In this document: positions 1 to 7,834 of the stretch, piece after piece
Numbering within the stretch: position 1 is the stretch's first letter
Layout of the letters: each line of letters begins with the position of its first letter
Origin: CAYLUN01 sp964386865
GTDB lineage: Bacteria > Verrucomicrobiota > Kiritimatiellia > RFP12 > UBA1067
NCBI GenBank assembly: GCA_964386865.1
Contig: CAYLUN010000020.1
Span: forward strand, 15,548 to 79,547
DNA length: 64,000 nucleotides
Reading direction: 5' to 3'
The notes under the pieces: generated by a model
Told to the model about the DNA's origin: nothing
The model's input: the letters and a program-made list of their open reading frames with translations, nothing else
Databases searched by the model: none
Made by a program: the position numbers and the translations under genes

Positions 1-1268
1 AGCTCCTGCGTCTTACGGATGTACTCCATCTGCCGGGCGATCGCCTCCTCGGGCGGCGGGCTATTTGGGATGGGCCAGCAGTAGGCGAAGGTGTAGTCCA
101 GCCCGAGCCGCTTCATGAGCTGCAGGTGCTTCGCGTCCTGCCCGCGGTACTCGCCGAGGATCGTCAGTCCCGCGAACCCCGCCTCGCGGCACACCTGACG
201 CATCCGGACGAACGCCCGCGCTACCTCCTCCTCGCCGCCGAGGTCTTGGATCAAGAACTCGGGCCTGTAAATGAAGAGCACCGGCTTGTTGTCGACCTTC
301 AGGTACGACGGGTGCTTGAAGTAGTTCTCCAGCCAGAACGGCAGCAGGTTCTCGAAGAGGTCTTTCTCGTCGGACACGCCGGAGGTGCCGCGCGACTGGT
401 TCTCCCACATGATCGTGTACTTCATCTTGTCCATGAAGCGCGACTTGTGGAGCGCGTCGTGGATGGCGCTGCTATAGCGCGTTTTTACCGGCCCGCCCTG
501 CGCCGTCCGGTACCAGCAGTAGATGAAAAACGACACGCCGTGCTCCACCGCCCACTTCGTCTCCCAGTCCGCCACCTCGGGGTTCTCCTGCGCGTAGAAC
601 CCCAGCGCCGGCGTGCGCTCGGGGTGCTTGACGATGTTGCTCCACATCTCTGGCTTGTCCTTCTCCCACAGCGGGCAGTGGTGCGCCCCCACCAGCATCT
701 CGGTCTGCACCGGTTCCGGCGGCGGGATGTAGCCGCGCGCCTTCCCACTTTCAGGCTCTTTACCACTGTTTGTAGTGGCGCCGTCAGGCGCTTCTCCCCC
801 GTTAGCAGCCTTGAACGCCGCCAGGAAGCACACCCGAATCGCCGCCGTCGCCTCTGTCTTTCCGTCGGCCGCAACCTCCAGCACCAGCTCGCCGCCGCAG
901 GCGCCCGCCGCCTCCACCGTCCACCGGAACTCCTTCTGGCCGCCGGGCAGCACGGAGGCCGGCCCGCCGGCCAGCGGAGCCACCTTGACCCCGGCCGGCG
1001 CCGCGAGCGTCGCCGTCACCGCCACGTCCGTTTCCGCGTGGTTCTCGACCACCGCCACCACCGGCTCAGGCCGCCCTGCGCGGCACACGTTCGCCTCCGG
1101 CTCAAACCGCCGAAGTTGCACCCGAGGCGGCGCTCCGCTTGTAGGGGTGCCGAGAGGCGCTTCCCCTGTTGCACAGCATGCGACAACCGCCAGCAGCCAT
1201 GTGCAGCGCCGCACGGCGCCGCGACAACCGAATGCTGATTGCACATCCCCTCCGCGGGCCTTCATCAT
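1..1268 (-). CDS. WbsX/GH99-like glycan-active protein (partial, C-terminus off window)
   Basis: Reading the minus strand from an ATG at 1268 gives an uninterrupted frame of about 422 codons that leaves the left edge. The start is chosen because AAGGAG lies six bases upstream; a second ATG follows directly. Residues 1-45 resemble an export signal. About 45-160 look like an Ig-like/NEW3-type beta domain. From about 185 the chain shows the pattern of the WbsX/GH99-like domain: MLVGAHHCPLWEKDKPEMW, then a repeated aromatic FYCWYR-type strand, FWLENYFKHPSYLKVDNKP and GLDYTFAYCWPIP. Members of this family lie in polysaccharide biosynthesis or degradation loci and resemble endo-alpha-mannosidases, but few are biochemically defined. 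The catalytic half is incomplete here, so activity cannot be judged. I am confident of the family and not of the substrate. Confidence 0.8.
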   Translation of the reverse strand, partial: MMKARGGDVQSAFGCRGAVRRCTWLLAVVACCATGEAPLGTPTSGAPPRVQLRRFEPEANVCRAGRPEPVVAVVENHAETDVAVTATLAAPAGVKVAPLAGGPASVLPGGQKEFRWTVEAAGACGGELVLEVAADGKTEATAAIRVCFLAAFKAANGGEAPDGATTNSGKEPESGKARGYIPPPEPVQTEMLVGAHHCPLWEKDKPEMWSNIVKHPERTPALGFYAQENPEVADWETKWAVEHGVSFFIYCWYRTAQGGPVKTRYSSAIHDALHKSRFMDKMKYTIMWENQSRGTSGVSDEKDLFENLLPFWLENYFKHPSYLKVDNKPVLFIYRPEFLIQDLGGEEEVARAFVRMRQVCREAGFAGLTILGEYRGQDAKHLQLMKRLGLDYTFAYCWPIPNSPPPEEAIARQMEYIRKTQE

Positions 1269-1725
1269 TGGACACTCCTTGTTCGCTTAAGACCGGTGAC
1301 TCGCCAGTACGGCCGGCGCTACGAGCCGGCCGCCCCTTGGACGCTAAGCGCTCCGCCGTTATCCCCTACGACCCCGGGGTCGGCCGCCCGCGGCTCCGTC
1401 CACTTCGGAAACGACGCCGGCCGGCCTAACTCCTCCGCATCCATCGACGCCCCCGCCACCCGAGCGCCAGTTGGCCTTTACCCAGTTACGCATAATATTT
1501 TGTTATACGCAACCCAAAAGGCCCGCTCGCGCATTCCCGACACACGACGCCTAACGGACTCGCGCCCTTATCGCATTACCACAGATTATGTTACGCTGCG
1601 CCCGAACAAAATCGTTGACCATCATCCGGCCACGCGTTACGTTAAAGGCATGAGTTGGTCTTTTCGTGGTCGAGAAGGGCCCAACACACTGTTGGGCATC
1701 GATCGGAACACGAAACGAGGAGAAC
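1269..1725. other. AT-richer intergenic region with inverted repeat
   Basis: No convincing gene is seen. Composition shifts from GC-rich next to the leftward gene to visibly AT-richer after about 1480, matching the small gene that follows. It holds two GCCTAAC motifs (near 1424 and 1550) and a perfect 8-bp inverted repeat at 1679-1697 (GCCCAACA/TGTTGGGC, loop CAC) just before the next start. Those motifs fit the RYYYAAC and GTTRRRY core boxes of integron recombination sites, but the arrangement is not canonical. Confidence 0.4.
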
Positions 1726-2169
1726 ATGATGAGTGCGAGTCGCATAGTGAGCGCTGTACTTCTTGCATGTTGCACATGCATGACTGCCTTGGCCGGAGGC
1801 TCGGCTCTTGAAGGAACGTGGGGCAACCCAGACAAGGCGACAGGCGGCATTACGAAGATGGTCATCTCGAAGAGTGGCTCGAACTACGTGATTCAGGCGT
1901 GGGGGAAATGCAGCCCAAACGACTGCGACTGGGGAAAGGCTAACCTACATTTGATAGCGTCGTGTCCGGCTTCGACAAACGTATCGAGTGCGCTCGCTAC
2001 GTGGGATCAAGGCCATGCAATGCAATATATGGTACTACAGATCGAGCCCGCTCACCCGAACGCTCAGGTGCTGGTCCAAACATTCACAGTTTTCAAGGAT
2101 GCTTCTAAGCGATCCAACTTCCGCGCGTTGTATCTTTTGCAGAAAGAAGTGAAGGTGGAAGCAGAATAG
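1726..2169 (+). CDS. small secreted protein with WGKCSPNDCDWG motif
   Basis: This 147-residue protein starts at the first of two consecutive ATGs, preceded by GAGGAG. A signal peptide (residues 1 to about 24) precedes a single compact domain reading EGTWGNPDKATGGITKMVI, then WGKCSPNDCDWG. From memory that pattern recurs in an uncharacterised family of small exported bacterial proteins with no assigned function, and the paired cysteines suggest a disulfide. Base composition is visibly lower in GC than neighbouring genes, and the gene lies between two minus-strand genes with its own AT-rich leader, so recent acquisition is plausible. Its stop lies 34 bases from the end of the convergent URO-D-like gene. 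I am confident that it is coding and exported. Its function is unknown. Confidence 0.7.
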   Translation: MMSASRIVSAVLLACCTCMTALAGGSALEGTWGNPDKATGGITKMVISKSGSNYVIQAWGKCSPNDCDWGKANLHLIASCPASTNVSSALATWDQGHAMQYMVLQIEPAHPNAQVLVQTFTVFKDASKRSNFRALYLLQKEVKVEAE

Positions 2170-2170
2170 A

Positions 2171-2192
2171 AACCCAGCCAGGGGGTTGCTGG
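2171..2192. terminator. possible bidirectional hairpin between convergent genes
   Basis: CCAGC (2174-2178) can pair with GCTGG (2188-2192); an alternative fold pairs AACCC (2171-2175) with GGGTT (2183-2187). It sits in the 34-base gap between two convergent stop codons. There is no T-run, so termination is only suggested by position. Confidence 0.25.
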
Positions 2193-2203
2193 CTCCGCCC
2201 GCG

Positions 2204-3295
2204 TTAGACGAGGCGCGGAGCGCGCTTCGCCTCCTCCACCATCGCGAGAACATTTTCCAGCGGCGTGCCGGCCTGCACGTTGTGGCAGGAGCAGCAGATG
2301 TAGCCCTGGCCGCCCGCGCCGAGCGTCCGCAGGCACTCGCGCGTCTCGGCGCGCACGATCGCCGGCGTGCCGAAGGGCAGCACGCTCTGGTTGTCCACTC
2401 CGCCGTGGAAGATCACGCGGCCGCCGAACTCAGCCTTGAGTTCAGCCAGATCCATGCCCGGACAGGCGTGCTGGATGGGATTGAGCACATCAATGCCACA
2501 CGCGACGATGTCGCTCAAGAGCGGGCGCGCCGCGCCGTCGGTGTGGTAGAAAACCTTCAGCCCGTGCGCGTGGATCAGGTCGCACCAGCGCGTGAGGCGC
2601 GGCTGCAGGTGGCGCCGCCACATCTCGGGCGACATGATCAGGCTCGTCTGGCCCGCGATGTCGTCACTGATAAACACCAAGTCGAGCGCCTTGCCCGCCC
2701 GCGCGAAGAACCGCTTCATCATCTCGGTCTGGATGCCCTCGATGCGGTCCAGCACGGCGTCCACGTAGTCGGGGTCGAGCGCGAGATCCATCATCGCCTG
2801 CTCCAGCCCGCGCATCTGGCAATAGATCTCGTAGAAGGAGACCCACGGGCCGATCACGGCGAACTCCTTCGAGGCCTCCTTCGCCTTCGCCACCGCGCCG
2901 TCGTAGTCGAACTTGTCCACCGAAGGCCAAAACGGATAGCCGGCCAGCGACTCCGGCGTGTCGAAGCCGCCCAGCGGCGCCTCGCCGAACTCGGCGTAGT
3001 AGGAGTCGCCGGTCTGGATGCCCTTGAGCGGCACGCCCCACATCGTGCGGCTGCCGCCCGACTCCGCGCCGGCGCCGGACTGTGCGCCCGCCCGCTCGCC
3101 GGTGTCGGCCTTGTAGTCCATGAAGACCCAGACGATCTTGTCGAGCCCCAGCGCGCGGTAGACGCCCAGGTCGTCCGCCGCGCCGAAATGCTTGCGCAGC
3201 GCGGCGCCGATCTCCGGCGTGTGCCACAGGTCCACCGGCGCGCGGTCGGTCGGCTGGCGGTTCAGTGTCGCGAGAATGCGTTGCTTCGGCGTCAT
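2204..3295 (-). CDS. uroporphyrinogen decarboxylase (URO-D) family protein
   Basis: This 363-residue protein has a URO-D-type TIM barrel. It opens with TPKQRILATLNRQPTDRAPV, the common N-terminal signature of the non-haem URO-D branch, and later shows FISDDIAG (near 208-215), YHTDG (250-254), GIDVLNPIQ and VIFHGGVDNQ. It lacks the N-terminal substrate-binding features of HemE, and relatives such as MtaA, MtbA and CmuA move methyl groups using zinc and corrinoid. The expected HxC zinc motif reads HTDG here, but a cysteine cluster CCSC lies at 334-337. In this window both URO-D-like genes sit beside sugar-degradation genes, so a role in processing a methylated or decorated sugar is possible, but this is inference. 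ATG follows an AAGGGGGG ribosome site, and a good promoter lies upstream. Confidence 0.85.
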   Translation of the reverse strand: MTPKQRILATLNRQPTDRAPVDLWHTPEIGAALRKHFGAADDLGVYRALGLDKIVWVFMDYKADTGERAGAQSGAGAESGGSRTMWGVPLKGIQTGDSYYAEFGEAPLGGFDTPESLAGYPFWPSVDKFDYDGAVAKAKEASKEFAVIGPWVSFYEIYCQMRGLEQAMMDLALDPDYVDAVLDRIEGIQTEMMKRFFARAGKALDLVFISDDIAGQTSLIMSPEMWRRHLQPRLTRWCDLIHAHGLKVFYHTDGAARPLLSDIVACGIDVLNPIQHACPGMDLAELKAEFGGRVIFHGGVDNQSVLPFGTPAIVRAETRECLRTLGAGGQGYICCSCHNVQAGTPLENVLAMVEEAKRAPRLV

Positions 3296-3335
3296 GCGCC
3301 CCCCTTGTCAAACGGTTGCTTAACCTTCTCACATG

Positions 3336-3364
3336 ATTATAGAGGCGATGCGGAGCGGAACCAA
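3336..3364 (-). promoter_or_regulatory. sigma70-type promoter for the URO-D-like gene
   Basis: On the minus strand TTGGTT (3359-3364) and a consensus TATAAT (3336-3341) are separated by 17 bases, placing transcription start about 30-35 bases before the ATG at 3295. It faces away from the sulfatase promoter on the other strand. Confidence 0.5.
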
Positions 3365-3469
3365 TGACTTTTTCGCGCATTGTTTCAACTCTCCCGCACG
3401 GCCTGCTGCCGGCGATCAGTTGGTGACTGGGATCGCGAATCTCATGCGTGTTGGGCGCGAAGCCACGGG

Positions 3470-3499
3470 AGCGTCTGCTCGTCCGGGCAAGCAGACGCT
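3470..3499. repeat. perfect 10-bp inverted repeat
   Basis: AGCGTCTGCT at 3470-3479 is mirrored by AGCAGACGCT at 3490-3499 with a 10-base loop. It is roughly midway between two divergent promoters. It could be an operator, a terminator remnant or a small palindromic element. Confidence 0.5.
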
Positions 3500-3590
3500 T
3501 TCCCCTCCCTCAGCCGAACGGTCATCCGAAACGCGATAATCCTCGCACCCCCCGTCACCAACCGATTGCCCGACTGCCGGGCGATTTGGG

Positions 3591-3620
3591 TTGCGACCCC
3601 GCCTTAAGACCCTGTATAGT
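3591..3620 (+). promoter_or_regulatory. sigma70-type promoter for the sulfatase
   Basis: TTGCGA (3591-3596) and TATAGT (3615-3620) are spaced by 18 bases, with the sulfatase ATG 25 bases after the -10 box. Confidence 0.45.
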
Positions 3621-3644
3621 CAACCGCATCGGAAGGGCAAGACT

Positions 3645-5117
3645 ATGACCTGTGCCTCCACCCGCAGAGACTTTATTAAAGCTGCCGGCTACACCGCCTG
3701 CGGCACGTTGTTACCGTGCGTGTTGCGCGCGGCCGGCGATACGGCGGCCCCGCCGACACGCCCGAACATCGTCCTGCTTATGACCGACGACCAGGGTTGG
3801 GGCCAGACCGGCTACAACGGCCACCCGCTCCTCAAGACGCCGAACCTCGACGCGATGGCCGCCAGTGGCCTGCGCCTTGACCGCTTCTACGCGGCCGCGC
3901 CGGTCTGCTCGCCCACGCGCGCCAGCGTGCTCACCGGCCGCTCGCCCGACCGCTCCGGTGTGCACAACCACGGTTGCGCGCTGCGCCTGCAGGAGCGCGC
4001 CCTGCCCGCCGCGCTCAAAGCGGCCGGCTACGCCACCGGCCACTTCGGCAAGTGGCACCTCAACGGGTTCAAAGGGCCCGGCGCGCCCATCCTCGGAGAC
4101 GACGCGCACAACCCCGGCGCGTTCGGCTTCGACGAGTGGCTCTCGATGACCAACTACTTCGACCGCGACCCCGTCATGAGCCGCAAAGGCGTTTTCACGG
4201 AACTCACGGGCGACCCTTCGGAAATCATCGTCGGCGAGGCGCTGACCTTCATACGCGCTCAGGCCGCCTCGAAGAAGCCCTTCTTGGCGGTCATCTGGAC
4301 TGGCTCGCCCCACGGCCCGTGGGACGCCAGCGAGGAGGACGCCAAGCCGTTCGCCGCGCTGAACGAGTCGAGCCGCGAGCACTACGGCGAACTGGCGGCC
4401 TTCGACCGCAGCGTCGGCGCCTTGCGCAAGGGCCTGCGCGACCTCGGCGTCGCCGAGAACACCCTCGTCTGGTACTGCAGCGACAACGGCGGCCTGCCGA
4501 GCATCGAGCCCTCGACCACCGGGGGCCTGCGCGGCTTCAAGGGCTCGGTCTACGAAGGCGGCCTGCGCGTGCCCGGCGTCATCGAGTGGCCCGCCGTGAT
4601 CCGGCCGCGCACGACGCTCTACCCCGCGTCGACCCTCGACATCTTCCCGACGCTCGCCGACCTGCTCGGCCTGCCCGACGCCGCGCTGCTCAAGCCCGTC
4701 GACGGCGCGAGCCTCAAGCCGCTCTTCGCCGCCGACCTCGCGTCGCGCGAAAAGCCGATCCCCTTCCGCCACATGGGCAAGGGCGCGTGGCTCGACAACA
4801 CGCACAAGCTGGTTGCGGCGAACATCGCGAACGAAAAGTTCGAGCTCTACGACCTCGCGACCGATCCCGCCGAAGCCAGGGACCTCTCCGCCGCTCAGCC
4901 CGAGCGGTTCGCGGCGCTGAAGCGCGACTTCCTCGCCTGGCACGCCTCGGTGACCGCCAGCTACGAGGGCAAGGACTATCCGGAGCAGCGCGTCCACGCC
5001 GACCATCCCGCCTCGCGCGGCTGGAACGAAGACCCCCGCTACGCTCCTTATCTCGAGCAGCTCAAGCAGCGCCCCGAGTACAAGCAGTTCCTCGCGCCCA
5101 AGAAAGCCAGCCGCTAA
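3645..5117 (+). CDS. Tat-exported sulfatase (S1 family)
   Basis: This 490-residue arylsulfatase-type enzyme starts at ATG 3645 after GGAAGGG. The N-terminus carries a twin-arginine signal (STRRDFIKAAG) ending near the alanines at about 30-36, so it is exported folded. The S1 sulfatase core is clear: PNIVLLMTDDQGWG with metal-binding aspartates 48-49, then the maturation motif CSPTRASVLTGR with Cys88 as the residue converted to formylglycine. Later come GHFGKWHL, SPHGPWD and the metal site SDNGG. The cysteine-type motif requires a formylglycine-generating enzyme, which is not in this window. The family removes sulfate esters from carbohydrates such as marine or mucosal glycans, but the substrate cannot be read from sequence. 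The gene is divergent from a URO-D-like gene, and the pairing suggests catabolism of a sulfated glycan. Confidence 0.93.
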   Translation: MTCASTRRDFIKAAGYTACGTLLPCVLRAAGDTAAPPTRPNIVLLMTDDQGWGQTGYNGHPLLKTPNLDAMAASGLRLDRFYAAAPVCSPTRASVLTGRSPDRSGVHNHGCALRLQERALPAALKAAGYATGHFGKWHLNGFKGPGAPILGDDAHNPGAFGFDEWLSMTNYFDRDPVMSRKGVFTELTGDPSEIIVGEALTFIRAQAASKKPFLAVIWTGSPHGPWDASEEDAKPFAALNESSREHYGELAAFDRSVGALRKGLRDLGVAENTLVWYCSDNGGLPSIEPSTTGGLRGFKGSVYEGGLRVPGVIEWPAVIRPRTTLYPASTLDIFPTLADLLGLPDAALLKPVDGASLKPLFAADLASREKPIPFRHMGKGAWLDNTHKLVAANIANEKFELYDLATDPAEARDLSAAQPERFAALKRDFLAWHASVTASYEGKDYPEQRVHADHPASRGWNEDPRYAPYLEQLKQRPEYKQFLAPKKASR

Positions 5118-5123
5118 GAACCC

Positions 5124-5561
5124 TCACCCTCCCACCACGCCTGTCGAAACAATTTCCAGCAGTCGCTCCGGCGTGATGATCGGGCACATCACAGGCCCCT
5201 CGATTTCCAGCAAGTCTCGGTCGCCTGTCACCAGATAGTCCGCCTTGCCCTTGATGGCCGTTGCCAGAAACGGCACATCATGCGGATCGCGGCATTCAGG
5301 CACTTTACGCACGATGCCCGGAACGACCACTTCCGCGAACTGAAGGAATGTCTTAAGCACGGATCTCTGTTCCTGCGTCGTCAGCGCAAACTTCGGATAG
5401 GATAAGACCCGCACCAACTCCCCTGCCGTTTCCTTCGACACGAGCGGTATGACCCGTCCGGAGGTCACTAGGTCAAACACGTGGCTGACGCGCCCTGACT
5501 TGAACAGCAGGGCAGACAGCACCACGTTTGTGTCTAGCACGACACGGAAAGCTGTTGTCAT
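5124..5561 (-). CDS. PIN-domain toxin (COG1569-type)
   Basis: This 145-residue PIN ribonuclease begins MTTAFRVVLDTNVVLSALLF. Acidic residues expected to bind Mg2+ are visible: Asp10, Glu48, Asp95 in RDPHDVPFLA and Asp114/Asp116 in TGDRD. PIN toxins of this group cleave RNA and are inhibited by a cognate antitoxin. I start it at ATG 5561 because that ATG overlaps the antitoxin stop in an ATGA junction, the usual sign of translational coupling; an upstream in-frame start would run into the antitoxin. It is convergent with the sulfatase, with six bases between stops. Confidence 0.88.
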   Translation of the reverse strand: MTTAFRVVLDTNVVLSALLFKSGRVSHVFDLVTSGRVIPLVSKETAGELVRVLSYPKFALTTQEQRSVLKTFLQFAEVVVPGIVRKVPECRDPHDVPFLATAIKGKADYLVTGDRDLLEIEGPVMCPIITPERLLEIVSTGVVGG

Positions 5562-5782
5562 TTGTGCCCGCGCGACCATTTGACCGCCTTGCTTACATCC
5601 GCTTCGACAATGCCCAATGACTCGAGCTTCTCCCGCACTTCGTCGAGCGAATTGATACGGACAGGCTCCAGCACGATCCGGTCATACTCCGACTTCACGG
5701 AGAAATATTCGACGCCTGGAAACTGCCGCACAATGCTCTTCGGCAGGGTCAACTGGTTCTTAACGGTCATTTTCGCTAACAT
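5558..5782 (-). CDS. AbrB/MazE-type antitoxin
   Basis: This 74-residue protein begins MLAKMTVKNQLTLPKSIVRQF, the swapped-hairpin AbrB/SpoVT DNA-binding fold that binds its own promoter and the toxin. The C-terminal half, ending VKWSRGHK, would contact the PIN toxin. The start at 5782 follows a good AAGGAA site. Its stop overlaps the PIN start, so the two form one module, antitoxin first, and autoregulation is expected from the family. The gene is preceded by a short AT-rich stretch. Confidence 0.85.
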   Translation of the reverse strand: MLAKMTVKNQLTLPKSIVRQFPGVEYFSVKSEYDRIVLEPVRINSLDEVREKLESLGIVEADVSKAVKWSRGHK

Positions 5783-5849
5783 GGCGTTTCCTTCTTTCCT
5801 TACATTCTTACAAACCGCTTCATGGCCGTCAAGCGCGCAGCAATTCAAA

Positions 5850-6452
5850 TTATTGTGTAGTGTCCGCCAGCTCCTGAATCAGGCGCTCGACGCGCTTGGC
5901 GTCGCGGACGTTCATGAAGCCCATGTCCATGCTGCGGCGGTCGTTGTCCGAGTCCGTCCAGACGCGCTGGCCGAGGATGACGTCGCCGACCCCGTTGCGC
6001 CGCTCCTTGCGGTAGACGTTTTTGAGCTGGTCGGGGCGGAAGCTCCGCACGGTCGTGGTCCAGCCGCCCTCGAAGGCGATGGCCCGCCGGTTCGTGATCG
6101 CGTAGACGGTCTTCAGCGCCTTGCGGTAGGCCCAGAGCGGCGACGACAGCATGCCGAAGCCGATCAGCACGAACGGGACGCCGAAAAGCGGGAAGAAGGC
6201 GAAGCCGCCCTCGCTGAAGTTGGGCATCTTGAAGCCCGACGCCCCGAACATCCAGAAGACCGCGAACGCGGTCCACGGAATCGCGAACAGCACCGCGCCG
6301 ATCGTCGCGGGGGCAAACAGGCGCGGAATCGGCTGCTCCATCCAGCGGATCGATTCTCCCGCCTCCAGCTCGCGCCGCACCCGCTCCTCCATACCGCCTG
6401 GCATCGCCGGCTGCCCGCCCATCCCCATTACCCCATCATCGGTGTTGAACAC
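5850..6452 (-). CDS. two-TM membrane protein with bacterial PH-like domain
   Basis: This 200-residue protein has a short cytoplasmic N-terminus (ELEAGESIRWMEQPIP), two hydrophobic helices (around 48-70 and 85-105) and a C-terminal domain beginning YAITNRRAIAFEGGW. That TNRRAI strand and the following FRPDQLKNVYRKE are typical of bacterial PH (bPH/YdbS-like) domains fused to membrane anchors. Their molecular role is mostly unknown. The start overlaps the end of the upstream hydrolase gene by 17 bases, so the two are probably cotranscribed. Confidence 0.7.
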   Translation of the reverse strand: MFNTDDGVMGMGGQPAMPGGMEERVRRELEAGESIRWMEQPIPRLFAPATIGAVLFAIPWTAFAVFWMFGASGFKMPNFSEGGFAFFPLFGVPFVLIGFGMLSSPLWAYRKALKTVYAITNRRAIAFEGGWTTTVRSFRPDQLKNVYRKERRNGVGDVILGQRVWTDSDNDRRSMDMGFMNVRDAKRVERLIQELADTTQ

Positions 6453-7419
6453 GCTTCCCTCCCTTCAGAAAACTCGTAACCTCCCGCCGCCACTCATCCG
6501 GATAGCGCGACGCCAGCGACTCGTGACCCGCGTCCTGAAACACTCTGAACGCCTTCGGCTCGGGGGCCGCCTCAAAGACCCGCCGTGCCTCGGCGACGCT
6601 CACGCGGGTGTCGTCGCTCCCGTGCAGGAACAGCGCAGGGCATCTCAGCGCCATCGCGTACTCCGCCGGGTTGTGCGTGAAGCCGTTGAACCCGGCCTGC
6701 ACGCCGCCCCAAAACACAAGCAGCTCCGCGCTCGGGAACGACGGCACGCCCATGGCCTTGAACCGGTTGCGCACCGTGTTGAGCAGCGTATCAAAGGCCG
6801 CCTCCAGAATCACCGCGTCCGGCGCCACCGCACCGTCCCTAACCGCGCGGAGGATGGCCACCGCCCCCATCGACTGCCCATACAGCACCAGCGAGGCGTG
6901 CGGCAGCCGCTCCTTTGCGTAGCTGACGGCGGCCGCCACGTCGCCCGCCTCGCGCACGCCGATCGTCGTGTCGCTTCCCGCCGAGCCGCCCGACCCCTGG
7001 AAGTCCACCAGCAGAACCGACGCGCCCATCAGCAAGAAGGCCTTGGCCTCCGGAACCAGAAACGTCTTCTCCTTGGCATACCCGTGAAGCACCACGACCA
7101 GCGGCGCATCCTTCCCTCGGCCGCAGTACCATGCGGAGAGCGTCACGCCGCCCCCCCTGTCAATGGTCAGCGCCCCGCAGGCCGGATCGAGGTCGGCTGG
7201 AACCTTGTCGCCCATCGGGCGCGCCACACGCACGCCACGCAGCAGCACCTCCAGTTTGCCTGCGGGCTTCAGCCGTTCGGGCTTATCCGTGGGCGCGCCC
7301 ACCACCTCGAAATGCGTCATCGCATAGGCATGGTTGTACGCGAGCACGTTGAGCAGGACGGCGTTCACGGCCACACCGGCCGCCACCACCCACAGACCGA
7401 CCCTGATCTTGCGCTTCAC
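6436..7419 (-). CDS. membrane-anchored alpha/beta hydrolase
   Basis: I start this 327-residue protein at GTG 7419 (VKRKIRVGLWVVAAG), which puts a single N-terminal anchor or signal helix first. A longer upstream frame exists but has no hydrophobic start and looks non-coding. The hydrolase core shows LVVVLHGYAKEK (oxyanion region), the nucleophile elbow LYGQSMGAVA with the catalytic serine, HGSDDTRVSV with the acid and DAGHESLA with the histidine. It resembles the BEM46/YfhR-like esterases and acyl-peptidase-like hydrolases, whose substrates vary. It lies directly upstream of the PH-like gene. Confidence 0.85.
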   Translation of the reverse strand: MKRKIRVGLWVVAAGVAVNAVLLNVLAYNHAYAMTHFEVVGAPTDKPERLKPAGKLEVLLRGVRVARPMGDKVPADLDPACGALTIDRGGGVTLSAWYCGRGKDAPLVVVLHGYAKEKTFLVPEAKAFLLMGASVLLVDFQGSGGSAGSDTTIGVREAGDVAAAVSYAKERLPHASLVLYGQSMGAVAILRAVRDGAVAPDAVILEAAFDTLLNTVRNRFKAMGVPSFPSAELLVFWGGVQAGFNGFTHNPAEYAMALRCPALFLHGSDDTRVSVAEARRVFEAAPEPKAFRVFQDAGHESLASRYPDEWRREVTSFLKGGKRVQHR

Positions 7420-7507
7420 GGATGCCCCCGCCTTTCTACCGCACCATCTTACCCGACAGACCCAAGGTGCGTCAACGACCGCTCCCGGCTCGCCGTGAGT
7501 CGGCGTG

Positions 7508-7828
7508 CTAGGCACGCTTTGACCAAGCGTTTAGCCAGCAGACAGCGAATGGCAGCCCCGAGACGAACACCGACAGAAGCAGCGCTTTGAGGCTCGGGGA
7601 CCACTCGCAATCCGTACTTCCATAACACACGCACGCAGCGAAAAGCTGGCTGAAGAATAGCCAGCCGGCTCGCTGCGGGCGGTTGCCGTCTTCGTAGAGG
7701 ATCGCGTAGAAGCAGTAGACTTGAAACAGCGCGATGGGTATCCCCGCAATCCGCAGAAACGACATCGGCACGCCCAGTAACAACACAAAGACTGCGGTTT
7801 CGATTATCCCGCCCCAATCGACTGGCAT
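7508..7828 (-). CDS. small hydrophobic membrane protein, unknown
   Basis: The 106-residue frame encodes three likely membrane segments: IETAVFVLLLGVPMSF, IALFQVYCFYAIL and LLLSVFVSGLPFAVCWL. The periodic hydrophobic pattern favours this frame over two competing frames here, which are arginine-rich. No family is recognised. Six bases separate its start from the end of the upstream decayed GH2 gene. Confidence 0.5.
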   Translation of the reverse strand: MPVDWGGIIETAVFVLLLGVPMSFLRIAGIPIALFQVYCFYAILYEDGNRPQRAGWLFFSQLFAACVCYGSTDCEWSPSLKALLLSVFVSGLPFAVCWLNAWSKRA

Positions 7829-7834
7829 GAACCT

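Larger units (their letters stand above)
3296..3644. other. divergent control region between URO-D-like gene and sulfatase
   Basis: These 349 bases carry a promoter for each flanking gene and a perfect 10-bp hairpin between them. No open frame in it has a ribosome site or recognisable product. Confidence 0.5.

Noticed and set aside
1480..1560. AT-rich stretch as an origin of replication
   Set aside because: There are no DnaA-box clusters and no replication genes. It is better explained as a leader or acquired DNA.
5840..5853. A 14-base sequence (CAGCAATTCAAATT) shared with about 44729-44742
   Set aside because: In 64 kb a shared 14-mer is expected by chance, and flanking bases do not match.
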